This document shows positions 1-6,069 of a DNA stretch of 18,479 nt, piece after piece (the first letter of the stretch is position 1; the number at the start of each line of letters is the position of its first letter). Location: assembly GCA_016934645.1 (NCBI GenBank), contig JAFGSL010000186.1:1-18479 (forward strand). The letters run 5' to 3'. The DNA is from Anaerolineae bacterium (GTDB lineage Bacteria > Chloroflexota > Anaerolineae > B4-G1 > SLSP01). Below the pieces are notes generated by a model. That model was given only the letters and a program-made list of their open reading frames with translations. It was not told the origin of the DNA and made no database searches. A program made the translations under genes and the position numbers.

Positions 1-2
1 CT

Positions 3-407
3 CTGGGTTATGTCCAGGCTGACGCAGCTCATTTGCCGTTTCGTAGTCATATGTTTGCCTGTGCAACGGCTATTCGTTTTCTAGGACATATACCTCCTGC
101 CACTCGGGTTGATATGCTGCGCGAGTTAGCCCGCGTGAGCCAGGGATACATTATCGTTGATTACTGTGTCTTCAATCCGATTATCAATATCCGTCGTCAG
201 TTAGATTATCGGATCCGAGGCAAGAAGCTGGGATTTGACAAGGATTGGACTTGGCAATCGATCCCGAAACGCCAGCTTGAGGGTGAGTTTCAGGCTGCAA
301 ATTTGAAAGCTGTACAATGGTTTGCCAAGATGCCGTTTTTCTCAGATGCCTGGATGGTCCTGCTTGCTACTAAGGATATGGAATTGAGACCTGCTGTACC
401 TGATTAG
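3..407 (+). CDS. SAM-dependent methyltransferase, C-terminal part (5' end outside window)
   Basis: The reading frame is open from the first bases of the window, so the gene begins upstream. The first visible residues include DAAHLPF followed by a phenylalanine-rich stretch. This matches motif II of class I SAM methyltransferases of the UbiE/Methyltransf_11 kind, where an Asp-Ala...Leu-Pro-Phe segment precedes the central strand. A later segment (LARVSQGYIIVDY) fits the strand after motif III, where such enzymes usually have a leader...PGG-like turn. The SAM-binding GxGxG motif must lie outside the window. The substrate cannot be told. The polysaccharide genes downstream suggest a sugar or lipid-linked sugar, which is inference. 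The 3' end is intact, with a stop at 405-407. Confidence 0.7.
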   Translation: MGYVQADAAHLPFRSHMFACATAIRFLGHIPPATRVDMLRELARVSQGYIIVDYCVFNPIINIRRQLDYRIRGKKLGFDKDWTWQSIPKRQLEGEFQAANLKAVQWFAKMPFFSDAWMVLLATKDMELRPAVPD

Positions 408-486
408 AAAGTATTCTTGTTATCCTCGGGGAATATATACTCAACAAAATATGGTTATACGGCTGCGCTGACTACGGAGGGAGTGC

Positions 487-1404
487 GTGGAATATATTTC
501 ATGCGATCTTTGCGGGCGAGATGATTATGATACTCTGTTGCCTGAGTGTAAAACTCTAGATGGACCATTGGTACAGTGTCGACATTGTGGGTTGATCTAT
601 GTCAATCCACGTCAAACCAATTTTTCAGTGCAAGAAAAAACGAAAAATCCATCCGGTGTTCGAGAGGCCGTTTGGGAGAAATATTCACAGATTTGGAATG
701 CCTCCCTACTGTCCACTGATAATGAAATGGGGCATATCCGTGCCAATTTTGAATTCCGGCTAGAGAAAATACGCCAACACATATCCAGTGGTTCCCTCTT
801 GGATATTGGTAGTGGTAAAGGTCATTTTCTAGCTGTAGCACGTGATATGGGTTTTTCTCCCACGGTAGGTGTTGAACCTAACTCACAAACCGCCGCCTTT
901 GCTCGTCAGCGCTATGACCTGGAAATCGTTCCCCTCCTCGATGATTCTGTTTTCGCCGAAAATACCTTTGATGTTATTACCATGTTTCATGTGATTGAGC
1001 ATTTGTTTTCTCCTCGTCAAGAAATGCATAAGGTGTACAAGATATTACACCCAGATGGTTTTTTGTTTGTCGAGGCACCCACCATAGATACAATATGGTT
1101 CCGCTTACTCAAAGAGCGTTGGCGGGAGTTTATACCAGATCATTACTTTTTCTTTACGCCCAAGACAATTCGGGCCTTATTGATATCTCAAGGATTTGAA
1201 GTCCTTAACATTTCAACAATTGGTAAACGAATGAGTGTTCGCTTCTTGTTCAGCCGCCTGTGGCGGTATAATAGAAGATTGGCTTCTTTTCTGGTGCAGA
1301 CAGCAGAGAGAACTCGAATAGCTGATAGAGAAGTCTATCTAAATCTTGGCGATGTGATGTTAGTCATTGCTAAAAAACAGGAACTTTTAGATGAACCTCA
1401 ATAG
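487..1404 (+). CDS. Class I SAM-dependent methyltransferase with N-terminal Cys4 cluster
   Basis: A 305-residue protein. Residues 7-34 carry two CxxC pairs (CDLCG and CRHCG), a probable zinc site, followed by GLIYVNPRQ. This N-terminus is typical of Methyltransf_13/23-type enzymes found in sugar-modification and polysaccharide loci. The SAM-binding motif LLDIGSGKGHF lies near residues 104-114, an acidic residue near GVEPN ends the next strand, and FDVITMFHVIEHL is the post-motif region with the usual HxIEH signature. The start is the GTG at 487, chosen because a strong ribosome-binding site (ACGGAGGGAG) ends about 4 bases before it. The gene lies 18 bases upstream of the glycosyltransferase start, so the two are probably co-transcribed. 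It likely methylates a sugar of the exported polysaccharide. That role rests on context only. Base composition is AT-richer than in genes after about 2.9 kb. Confidence 0.85.
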   Translation: MEYISCDLCGRDDYDTLLPECKTLDGPLVQCRHCGLIYVNPRQTNFSVQEKTKNPSGVREAVWEKYSQIWNASLLSTDNEMGHIRANFEFRLEKIRQHISSGSLLDIGSGKGHFLAVARDMGFSPTVGVEPNSQTAAFARQRYDLEIVPLLDDSVFAENTFDVITMFHVIEHLFSPRQEMHKVYKILHPDGFLFVEAPTIDTIWFRLLKERWREFIPDHYFFFTPKTIRALLISQGFEVLNISTIGKRMSVRFLFSRLWRYNRRLASFLVQTAERTRIADREVYLNLGDVMLVIAKKQELLDEPQ

Positions 1405-1422
1405 ATATTGGATAACATTGTA

Positions 1423-2571
1423 ATGAAAATTGCTCTCCTTGGCACTCGAGGTATCCCTGCCAGCTACAGCGGTTTCGAGACCTGTGTGGAACAATTGGGC
1501 CAACGTTTGGTTGAACGCGGGCATCAGGTCACCGTCTATTGTCGCTCTCACCATATCAAATACGCTGAACCTTATTACAAAGGCATAAAGTTGGTTAAAC
1601 ACGCAACTATCGCCAACAAATACCTGGACACGATGGTTCATTCGTTTGTATCTTCCTTACACGCACTAACTCAACGTTATGATGTAGCACTCTACTTCAT
1701 TGCCGGCAACAGCCCTGTAACCTGGATTCCTCGTTTGGTAGGCACGAAAACGATTCTAAATGTAGATGGCTTGGATTGGAAACGCGAAAAGTGGCCGGTT
1801 TTGGCTAAGAAATACATTCAATTTGCCGAGTTTTTGGCCACGAAATTGCCTACAGTTTACATCACGGATTCGCAGATTGTACAAGGTTATTATCAAGATC
1901 GTTTCAGTAGTAGCCCCCCCTATATCCCCTACGGTTCTGAGGTGGATCTGCTTCCTCCTGGAGAGATCCTGTCGAAATTCGGACTGGAGCCTCGTCGCTA
2001 CCTTCTTTTTGTAGGGCGCCTTGTGCCAGAAAATTGTGCGCATCATCTGGTGGAGGCTTTCCGCAATTTAGATACGGATTTGAAATGCGTCATTGTGGGC
2101 GATGCCGCGTATGCGGAGGAGTACATCACCACACTTAAGTCCGGTGCCCAGAATGATCCCAGAATCATTTTTACCGGTTATGTTTTTGGTAAGGGATATC
2201 AAGAGCTTGGTTCGAATGCCTATATGTTTGTTGAAACGTCGGGTGTCGGTGGGACACATCCGGCATTAGTAGAAGCTATGGCTTTCGGCAATTGTGTCAT
2301 TACACATAATACCCCGGAGAACCTGGAAACCATTGGAGAAGCAGGCTTTGCCTATGAAGGAAAACAAGGGGCAGAGAGTCTACGTGTAGTTTTGGAGAAG
2401 CTTTTGAAAACTCCACAGCAGGTCGAGCACTACCGTCGAGAGGCGCAACTGCGTGCACGTACTGTGTATTCGTGGGAGAAGGTTACCGATGCGTATGAAC
2501 GGCTATGTTATCAGCTAACTGGTATCCCTTGGCCTGAAAGATTGATGCAAGGTGAACGATCTTGTGACTGA
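1423..2571 (+). CDS. Glycosyltransferase family 4 (GT-B) with DUF1972-type N-terminus
   Basis: A 382-residue cytosolic glycosyltransferase. The opening MKIALLGTRGIPASYSGFET is the signature of the DUF1972 N-terminal domain found in rhamnosyl- and other sugar transferases of surface polysaccharide loci. The C-terminal GT-B half has the conserved FVGRLVPE loop and PALVEAMAFGNCVITHNTPENLE, which gives the paired glutamates that bind the nucleotide sugar in GT4 enzymes. I start it at the ATG at 1423. An in-frame TTG at 1408 would add five residues ahead of the conserved MKI and has no better ribosome-binding site. The 3' end overlaps the next gene by 20 bases, suggesting translational coupling. 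Donor and acceptor sugars cannot be deduced. Composition matches the preceding methyltransferase, so the two probably share an origin. Confidence 0.9.
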   Translation: MKIALLGTRGIPASYSGFETCVEQLGQRLVERGHQVTVYCRSHHIKYAEPYYKGIKLVKHATIANKYLDTMVHSFVSSLHALTQRYDVALYFIAGNSPVTWIPRLVGTKTILNVDGLDWKREKWPVLAKKYIQFAEFLATKLPTVYITDSQIVQGYYQDRFSSSPPYIPYGSEVDLLPPGEILSKFGLEPRRYLLFVGRLVPENCAHHLVEAFRNLDTDLKCVIVGDAAYAEEYITTLKSGAQNDPRIIFTGYVFGKGYQELGSNAYMFVETSGVGGTHPALVEAMAFGNCVITHNTPENLETIGEAGFAYEGKQGAESLRVVLEKLLKTPQQVEHYRREAQLRARTVYSWEKVTDAYERLCYQLTGIPWPERLMQGERSCD

Positions 2572-3625
2572 AAAGTACCGGCGTCTGGCACAATTTGCGC
2601 TTCAAGAAGATTCAGTTACCGAAATTTTGCGTAGTTTTGATATGCATCAGGTTCCGGTGATTGCTTTGAAAGGGCTGGCCTTGCTGGGACGTGTTTATCC
2701 ACAACCCGGTCAGCGTTCGATGTATGATGTGGATCTATTGCTACATCAAACCGATCTTGTGCGTGCCGAACAAATATTACAAAGTTTGGGGTATGTCTTC
2801 TCGGACGAGGGGCTGGGACTAAGCCTTCCATTTCAGCGGGAGTATATGGGGGAAATGGTATATCGTGAGGGAGCTATGGTGGTGGAGTTGCATCAGCAAC
2901 TCGTTGCTATGTCCTGGTTCCGCGCCACTACCGCCTTTGATCTCGATGCCCTCTGGTCACGCGCCGTTCCGACTGAGATTGCTGGCGCGCCCGCGCTGCG
3001 GCTTTGCCTCGAAGATGAACTCATCCATTTGTGCTATCACACTGCCATCCACCACGGGCTAGCGCACCCCTATGGGGTTCGCGACATCCTGGGCGTAGCC
3101 CGCATAGAACACGACACCCTGGACTGGCCCACGCTGGCCGAGCGCGCCCGTGCCTGGCGGGTTAGCGTGGCGGTGTGGGCGGCATTAAGTGTTGCAAGGG
3201 GCAGGATGCAGGAATCAAGAATCAAGAATCAAGAATCAAGAATCGAGAAGCTAACAACCAGCAACGAGAATCACGTATCACGCATCACGCATCACGAAGT
3301 GGAACTGATTCCAGAGTCGGCGCTCGCGGCGTTGCGGGTGCCGCGCTGGCGGCAGTGGCTTTTGCGTCCGTTCGTGCAGCGAGCAATGACGGGACAGGCG
3401 GCGCTGGTTTCCGGCACGATGCGTTTCCTCGGCGTGCTACTCGTGGATCGCGTACGCGACCTGCCTGGCGTTGTCTTACGCGGCCTGTTCCCCGGTCGGC
3501 GCTGGCTGCAACTGCGTTACAACCTTTCTCCCCGCCAAGCCTTCTGGCGGCAATTCGCCTATCCCCTCGAAGTCCTCTCACATGGCGCCGGCGCGCTTCT
3601 GCACGCCGTAATTCGTCATTCGTAA
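2552..3625 (+). CDS. NTP_transf_5-type nucleotidyltransferase family protein, mosaic, with heptad-repeat insertion
   Basis: A 357-residue protein. Residues 36-75 (ALKGLALLGRVYPQP...YDVDLLLH) match the nucleotidyltransferase family PF14907 (NTP_transf_5): a KG motif, then the catalytic-type D59xD61. The middle (HLCYHTAIHHG...YGVRDILGVAR) fits the helical half of the family. The biochemical role of the family is not settled. As I recall, members often sit in exopolysaccharide loci near HprK-like and PqqD-like genes, as here. Start is GTG 2552 with AAGG just upstream, overlapping the glycosyltransferase gene. Three oddities: base composition jumps from about 42-48% to 63-70% G+C near 2920 by hand count of 60-base rows. 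A block of 7-base repeats is inserted in frame at about 3205-3299, giving QESRIKNQESRIEK. The last codons (VIRHS) are themselves read from heptad repeats. Confidence 0.75.
   Translation: MNDLVTEKYRRLAQFALQEDSVTEILRSFDMHQVPVIALKGLALLGRVYPQPGQRSMYDVDLLLHQTDLVRAEQILQSLGYVFSDEGLGLSLPFQREYMGEMVYREGAMVVELHQQLVAMSWFRATTAFDLDALWSRAVPTEIAGAPALRLCLEDELIHLCYHTAIHHGLAHPYGVRDILGVARIEHDTLDWPTLAERARAWRVSVAVWAALSVARGRMQESRIKNQESRIEKLTTSNENHVSRITHHEVELIPESALAALRVPRWRQWLLRPFVQRAMTGQAALVSGTMRFLGVLLVDRVRDLPGVVLRGLFPGRRWLQLRYNLSPRQAFWRQFAYPLEVLSHGAGALLHAVIRHS
3212..3299. repeat. Two heptanucleotide repeat tracts inside the nucleotidyltransferase gene
   Basis: Bases 3212-3246 are five consecutive 7-mers: GAATCAA four times, then GAATCGA. 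A second tract at 3272-3299 reads CACGTAT, CACGCAT, CACGCAT, CACGAAG. Because 21 bases make seven codons, the first tract encodes a 7-residue periodic peptide and keeps the reading frame open. They resemble the short tandemly repeated heptamers known from cyanobacteria and other large bacterial genomes. That comparison is from general knowledge. Confidence 0.9.
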
Positions 3626-3635
3626 TTCTCCATTC
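3608..3635. repeat. Heptanucleotide repeat tract at the end of the nucleotidyltransferase gene
   Basis: Four 7-mers in a row (GTAATTC, GTCATTC, GTAATTC, TCCATTC). The gene's last codons and stop lie inside the tract. A near-identical tract sits at 4501-4528 in the duplicated segment. Confidence 0.9.
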
Positions 3636-3645
3636 TCCAACTTGT

Positions 3646-3653
3646 GATACAAT
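3646..3653 (+). promoter_or_regulatory. Extended -10 promoter for the antitoxin/toxin pair
   Basis: TACAAT at 3648-3653 is preceded by GA at 3646-3647, with T at 3645, giving the extended -10 form TGATACAAT. No good -35 hexamer is visible. The expected RNA start is about 30 bases before the antitoxin ATG. A matching TGTTACAAT occurs at 4559-4567 after the duplicated segment. Confidence 0.5.
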
Positions 3654-3688
3654 GAAAGCAATCAGATACACAAGTTCAGGAGTTCAAG

Positions 3689-3901
3689 ATGTCAGCACAA
3701 ACATTGACGTTAGAAGCTATCAAAAACATCTCTCTGGAAGACCTGTTTGCAAGGGTTCTGCAAGAGCGCCAGATTTTGACGATTCGGATATCGCATGACC
3801 AGGCAATCATCATCGCCCCTCAGGAGGAACTGAAACCACTTCCTGTGCTCGACGGCTATATTCCTCAAGGGTGGAAAGATGCCATTTACGACATTGGGTG
3901 A
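3689..3901 (+). CDS. Putative antitoxin partner of a PIN-domain toxin
   Basis: A 70-residue protein directly upstream of, and overlapping, a PIN-domain gene. It has a helical N-terminal half (LEAIKNISLEDLFARVLQER), a central beta-like stretch (ILTIRISHDQAIIIAP) and a C-terminal tail LPVLDGYIPQGWKDAIY. Pro/Leu-rich tails ending in GWKDAI are common in small antitoxins encoded before PIN toxins, where the tail blocks the nuclease. This assignment rests on size, position and tail; no DNA-binding domain can be named with confidence. The ATG at 3689 has AGGAG about 8 bases upstream. Its reading frame is intact although the toxin behind it is broken. Confidence 0.55.
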   Translation: MSAQTLTLEAIKNISLEDLFARVLQERQILTIRISHDQAIIIAPQEELKPLPVLDGYIPQGWKDAIYDIG

Positions 3902-4318
3902 TGCGATTCTATTCGATGCCGGGCTTTTCATTGGCGCATTATTGTCTGGCGACCCGCGTCACGCGGGACTTTGCCTGTCTGTACCACAGTTGGCATCTTG
4001 AGTGAAGTCTATGCGGCGTTGACCTGGGAAAAAGCCATGCCGCCGCATACACCAGAGCGCGCTGCTGAAGTGGTTCGTCTGTTGGTTGAATCCCCATCAG
4101 CCATCCAGGTTTTGCCTACCGGAATCGAAGCAGGATTGCTTCTGCTTGATCTGGTTGCTGAACACAAGCTAACGGCTCGCCGTGTCCACGATGCCCGCCA
4201 CGCGGCGACCGCTTTAGTGGCCGGCGTAACGCGTGTGTACTCGTATGATGTAACCGATTGGCGTGTCTTTGCATCCAACGGAATGAACGTGACTGGCCCG
4301 GAATCTGTGTTGCGTTAA
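3879..4318 (+). pseudogene. PIN-domain toxin (VapC-like ribonuclease), frameshifted and probably internally deleted
   Basis: An ATG at 3879 inside the antitoxin gene opens a frame reading ILFDAGLFIGALLSGDPRHA, the start of a PIN domain with its first catalytic aspartate in FDAG. That frame reaches a stop at about 3996. The rest of the domain is in another frame from about 3962: LPVCTTVGILSEVYAALTW with the second acidic residue (SEVY), then VHDARHAATALVAG and YSYDVTDW with the remaining acidic residues. Intact relatives, as I recall them, have roughly a dozen more residues between GDPRHA and the TTVGILSE segment, so a small deletion with a -1 frame change is likely. All four acidic positions survive, so the loss seems recent. 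A sequencing error alone would not explain the missing residues. Confidence 0.65.
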
Positions 4319-4422
4319 GACTCTATCCCAAAATGTGAACTACTTGGTGTAATCCTACGTTTCCTACTTCTGCGTGGGCCTGTCCCTCTGCTAACACTGG
4401 TTGTTCTTTGCTTCGGCTTATC

Positions 4423-4518
4423 CCCTGCCAAGCCTTCTGGCGGCAATTTGCCTATCCCCTACAAGTCCTCGCGCGCGGCATTGGCGCGCTTCTGCACGCC
4501 GTAATTCGCCATTCGTAA
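4423..4518 (+). pseudogene. Duplicate 3' fragment of the nucleotidyltransferase gene
   Basis: Bases 4427-4521 match 3534-3628 at 84 of 95 positions with no gaps (hand alignment). The fragment still translates in frame as PCQAFWRQFAYPLQVL...LLHAVIRHS and then stop, the same ending as the full gene at 3625. No upstream part of the gene is recognisable before about 4421, so this is a remnant of a second copy and not an independent gene. It puts the antitoxin/PIN pair between two direct copies of the segment. Confidence 0.85.
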
Positions 4519-4528
4519 TTCGCTATTC
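4501..4528. repeat. Heptanucleotide repeat tract in the duplicated segment
   Basis: Four 7-mers (GTAATTC, GCCATTC, GTAATTC, GCTATTC), the counterpart of the tract at 3608-3635. The remnant's stop codon lies within it. Confidence 0.9.
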
Positions 4529-4558
4529 GCTCTCTCCGTTTGCACCTTCCCTTGTGTG

Positions 4559-4567
4559 TGTTACAAT
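4559..4567 (+). promoter_or_regulatory. Extended -10 promoter upstream of the sugar transferase gene
   Basis: TGTTACAAT at 4559-4567 fits an extended -10 element. It follows the duplicated segment at the same relative place as the promoter at 3646-3653. Transcription from here would give a leader of about 80 bases carrying the heptad tract at 4589-4637. Confidence 0.45.
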
Positions 4568-4588
4568 GCCCTTGGTCTTATTAGTTCT

Positions 4589-4637
4589 GATTGTTGATTG
4601 ACGACTATCGACTATCGACTTTCGACTTGGGACTTAC
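4589..4637. repeat. Heptanucleotide repeat tract in the leader of the sugar transferase gene
   Basis: Seven 7-mers in register: GATTGTT, GATTGAC, GACTATC, GACTATC, GACTTTC, GACTTGG, GACTTAC. The tract ends about 7 bases before the ribosome-binding site. The consensus differs from the other tracts, but the 7-base period is the same. Confidence 0.9.
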
Positions 4638-4653
4638 TTCCACGGAGGGGATC

Positions 4654-6069
4654 ATGCTCAAGCGATTCACGCTGAAATACGTGCTTGTGGCGCTTATGCT
4701 CGATGTTGCCGGAGTCATCGCGGCGTTGCGCCTGGGGACTTACCTCCGCGTGATGTTGCCCTATGGTCTGGTTCAATTCAACCCTCGTTTTCCCGAAGGC
4801 TTGCCCCAAACGGCATTTTATTATATAGCCATCGTCTTGTGGATTATGGTGGCCTTGACAGCCTCTTTGTACGATCCTCGCAAGAACTACAAAGCCATCG
4901 ATGAATTTCAGACCTTGACGATCACACTGGGGGTGTTCTGGTTGGCGGTCGCGGGCGTGCTTTATTTCTCCTTTCGTGATACGTCGCGTGTGTTGATCCT
5001 GTACGCCGCAGTGATTGACGCGCTGCTGTCCTTATTCTGGCGCGTGGTGATGCGCGTCGTCTTCCGTGTGCAGCAGCGCCGCCTGGCCGGAGAGACGCGC
5101 GTGCTCATCGTGGGGGCAGGGACGGTGGGATGTCGCGTCGCGGAGATGATCGATACATATTTCTGGGCCGGGCTGCGACTGGTGGGCTATCTGGATGATG
5201 ATCCACAAAAGCGCTTGGCAGACCACTCCGTGTTGGGAACGCTGGATGATATCCAGCGGGTAGTGCAGGAACAACGTGTCAATGATGTGGTTCTGGCCTT
5301 GCCGCCGGACGCGCACGAACGCCTCAATCTGGTGGTTTCGCGGCTGCACGAGTTGCCCGTGAACGTGCGCATCATCCCGGATTACTTCAGCCTCGCGCTT
5401 TACCGTGCCACGGTCGAGGATTTCGGCGGCATTCCGATGATCAACCTGCGCGATCCCGCGCTCAACGATTACCAACGTTTGGTCAAGCGCATGTTCGATC
5501 TGGTTGCCGGTACGTTCGTCACGCTGCTAGCGCTGCCGCTGATGGTGGTGGTGGCGTTGGCGATCAAGCTAGATTCGCCGGGTCCGGCGATCTTCCGGCA
5601 GAAGCGCGTCGGTGAAAATGGGCGGCTGTTCGATATGTTCAAGTTCCGCTCGATGATCGTCAACGCGGAGACCTTGCAGGAGCAGGTTATGCAGGTGGAC
5701 GAAGAAGGGCACCTCGTCCACAAGGTGAAAGATGATCCGCGTGTCACGCGGGTAGGTCGTTTCATCCGCCGCTGGAGTCTCGATGAGCTGCCGCAGTTCT
5801 TCAACGTGCTCAAAGGTGATATCAGCCTGGTCGGTCCACGGCCAGAATTGCCCTGGTTGGTGGATGAATACGCCCCCTGGCAGCGCAAGCGCTTCGCCGT
5901 CCCGCAGGGTGTTACCGGCTGGTGGCAGGTCAACGGGCGCTCGGACAAGACTATGCACTTGCACACCGACGAAGATCTGTACTACATCCAGAACTATTCG
6001 CTGTGGCTGGATATTTTTATCCTCATAAAGACACCGTGGGCCATACTACGAGGGAAGGGGGCTTATTGA
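4654..6069 (+). CDS. Undecaprenyl-phosphate sugar-1-phosphate transferase (polyprenyl glycosylphosphotransferase)
   Basis: A 471-residue integral membrane enzyme that would start repeat-unit synthesis by moving a sugar-1-phosphate from a nucleotide sugar to undecaprenyl phosphate. Four N-terminal membrane segments (about residues 9-31, 54-72, 86-107, 111-134) precede a Rossmann-like domain (VLIVGAGTVG at 150-159). A further hydrophobic segment (283-305) leads into the catalytic bacterial sugar transferase domain with KFRSM (330-334), WSLDELPQFFNVLKGD (374-389) and SLVGPRPELP (391-400). Length and layout match the WbaP/WcaJ/EpsE-type group. The ATG at 4654 has GGAGGGG three bases upstream; an in-frame ATG-less extension back to 4591 reads through heptad repeats and is rejected. 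The stop overlaps the next gene's start, so translation is coupled. The sugar cannot be predicted. Confidence 0.93.
   Translation: MLKRFTLKYVLVALMLDVAGVIAALRLGTYLRVMLPYGLVQFNPRFPEGLPQTAFYYIAIVLWIMVALTASLYDPRKNYKAIDEFQTLTITLGVFWLAVAGVLYFSFRDTSRVLILYAAVIDALLSLFWRVVMRVVFRVQQRRLAGETRVLIVGAGTVGCRVAEMIDTYFWAGLRLVGYLDDDPQKRLADHSVLGTLDDIQRVVQEQRVNDVVLALPPDAHERLNLVVSRLHELPVNVRIIPDYFSLALYRATVEDFGGIPMINLRDPALNDYQRLVKRMFDLVAGTFVTLLALPLMVVVALAIKLDSPGPAIFRQKRVGENGRLFDMFKFRSMIVNAETLQEQVMQVDEEGHLVHKVKDDPRVTRVGRFIRRWSLDELPQFFNVLKGDISLVGPRPELPWLVDEYAPWQRKRFAVPQGVTGWWQVNGRSDKTMHLHTDEDLYYIQNYSLWLDIFILIKTPWAILRGKGAY

Noticed and set aside
3203..3299. Repeats that might be a CRISPR array
   Set aside because: The repeat unit is 7 bases with no spacers of constant length, and the tract lies inside a coding region.
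3175..3798. A 207-codon + strand frame
   Set aside because: It runs out of frame through the nucleotidyltransferase gene, the heptads and the antitoxin gene, with low-complexity Arg/Ala-rich translation and no family features.
4401..4601. A 66-codon + strand frame in the gap before the sugar transferase
   Set aside because: It reads the nucleotidyltransferase remnant in the wrong frame and continues through heptad repeats. The in-frame remnant explains the sequence better.
5469..5966. Long minus-strand frames opposite the sugar transferase gene
   Set aside because: They are codon-bias shadows of a well-supported gene, with no ribosome-binding site or recognisable domain.
5922..6065. An N-terminal extension of the ligase-like protein back to 5922
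   Set aside because: The extension is charged, overlaps the conserved end of the sugar transferase, and has no start site as good as the TTG at 6066 with its purine-rich upstream run.
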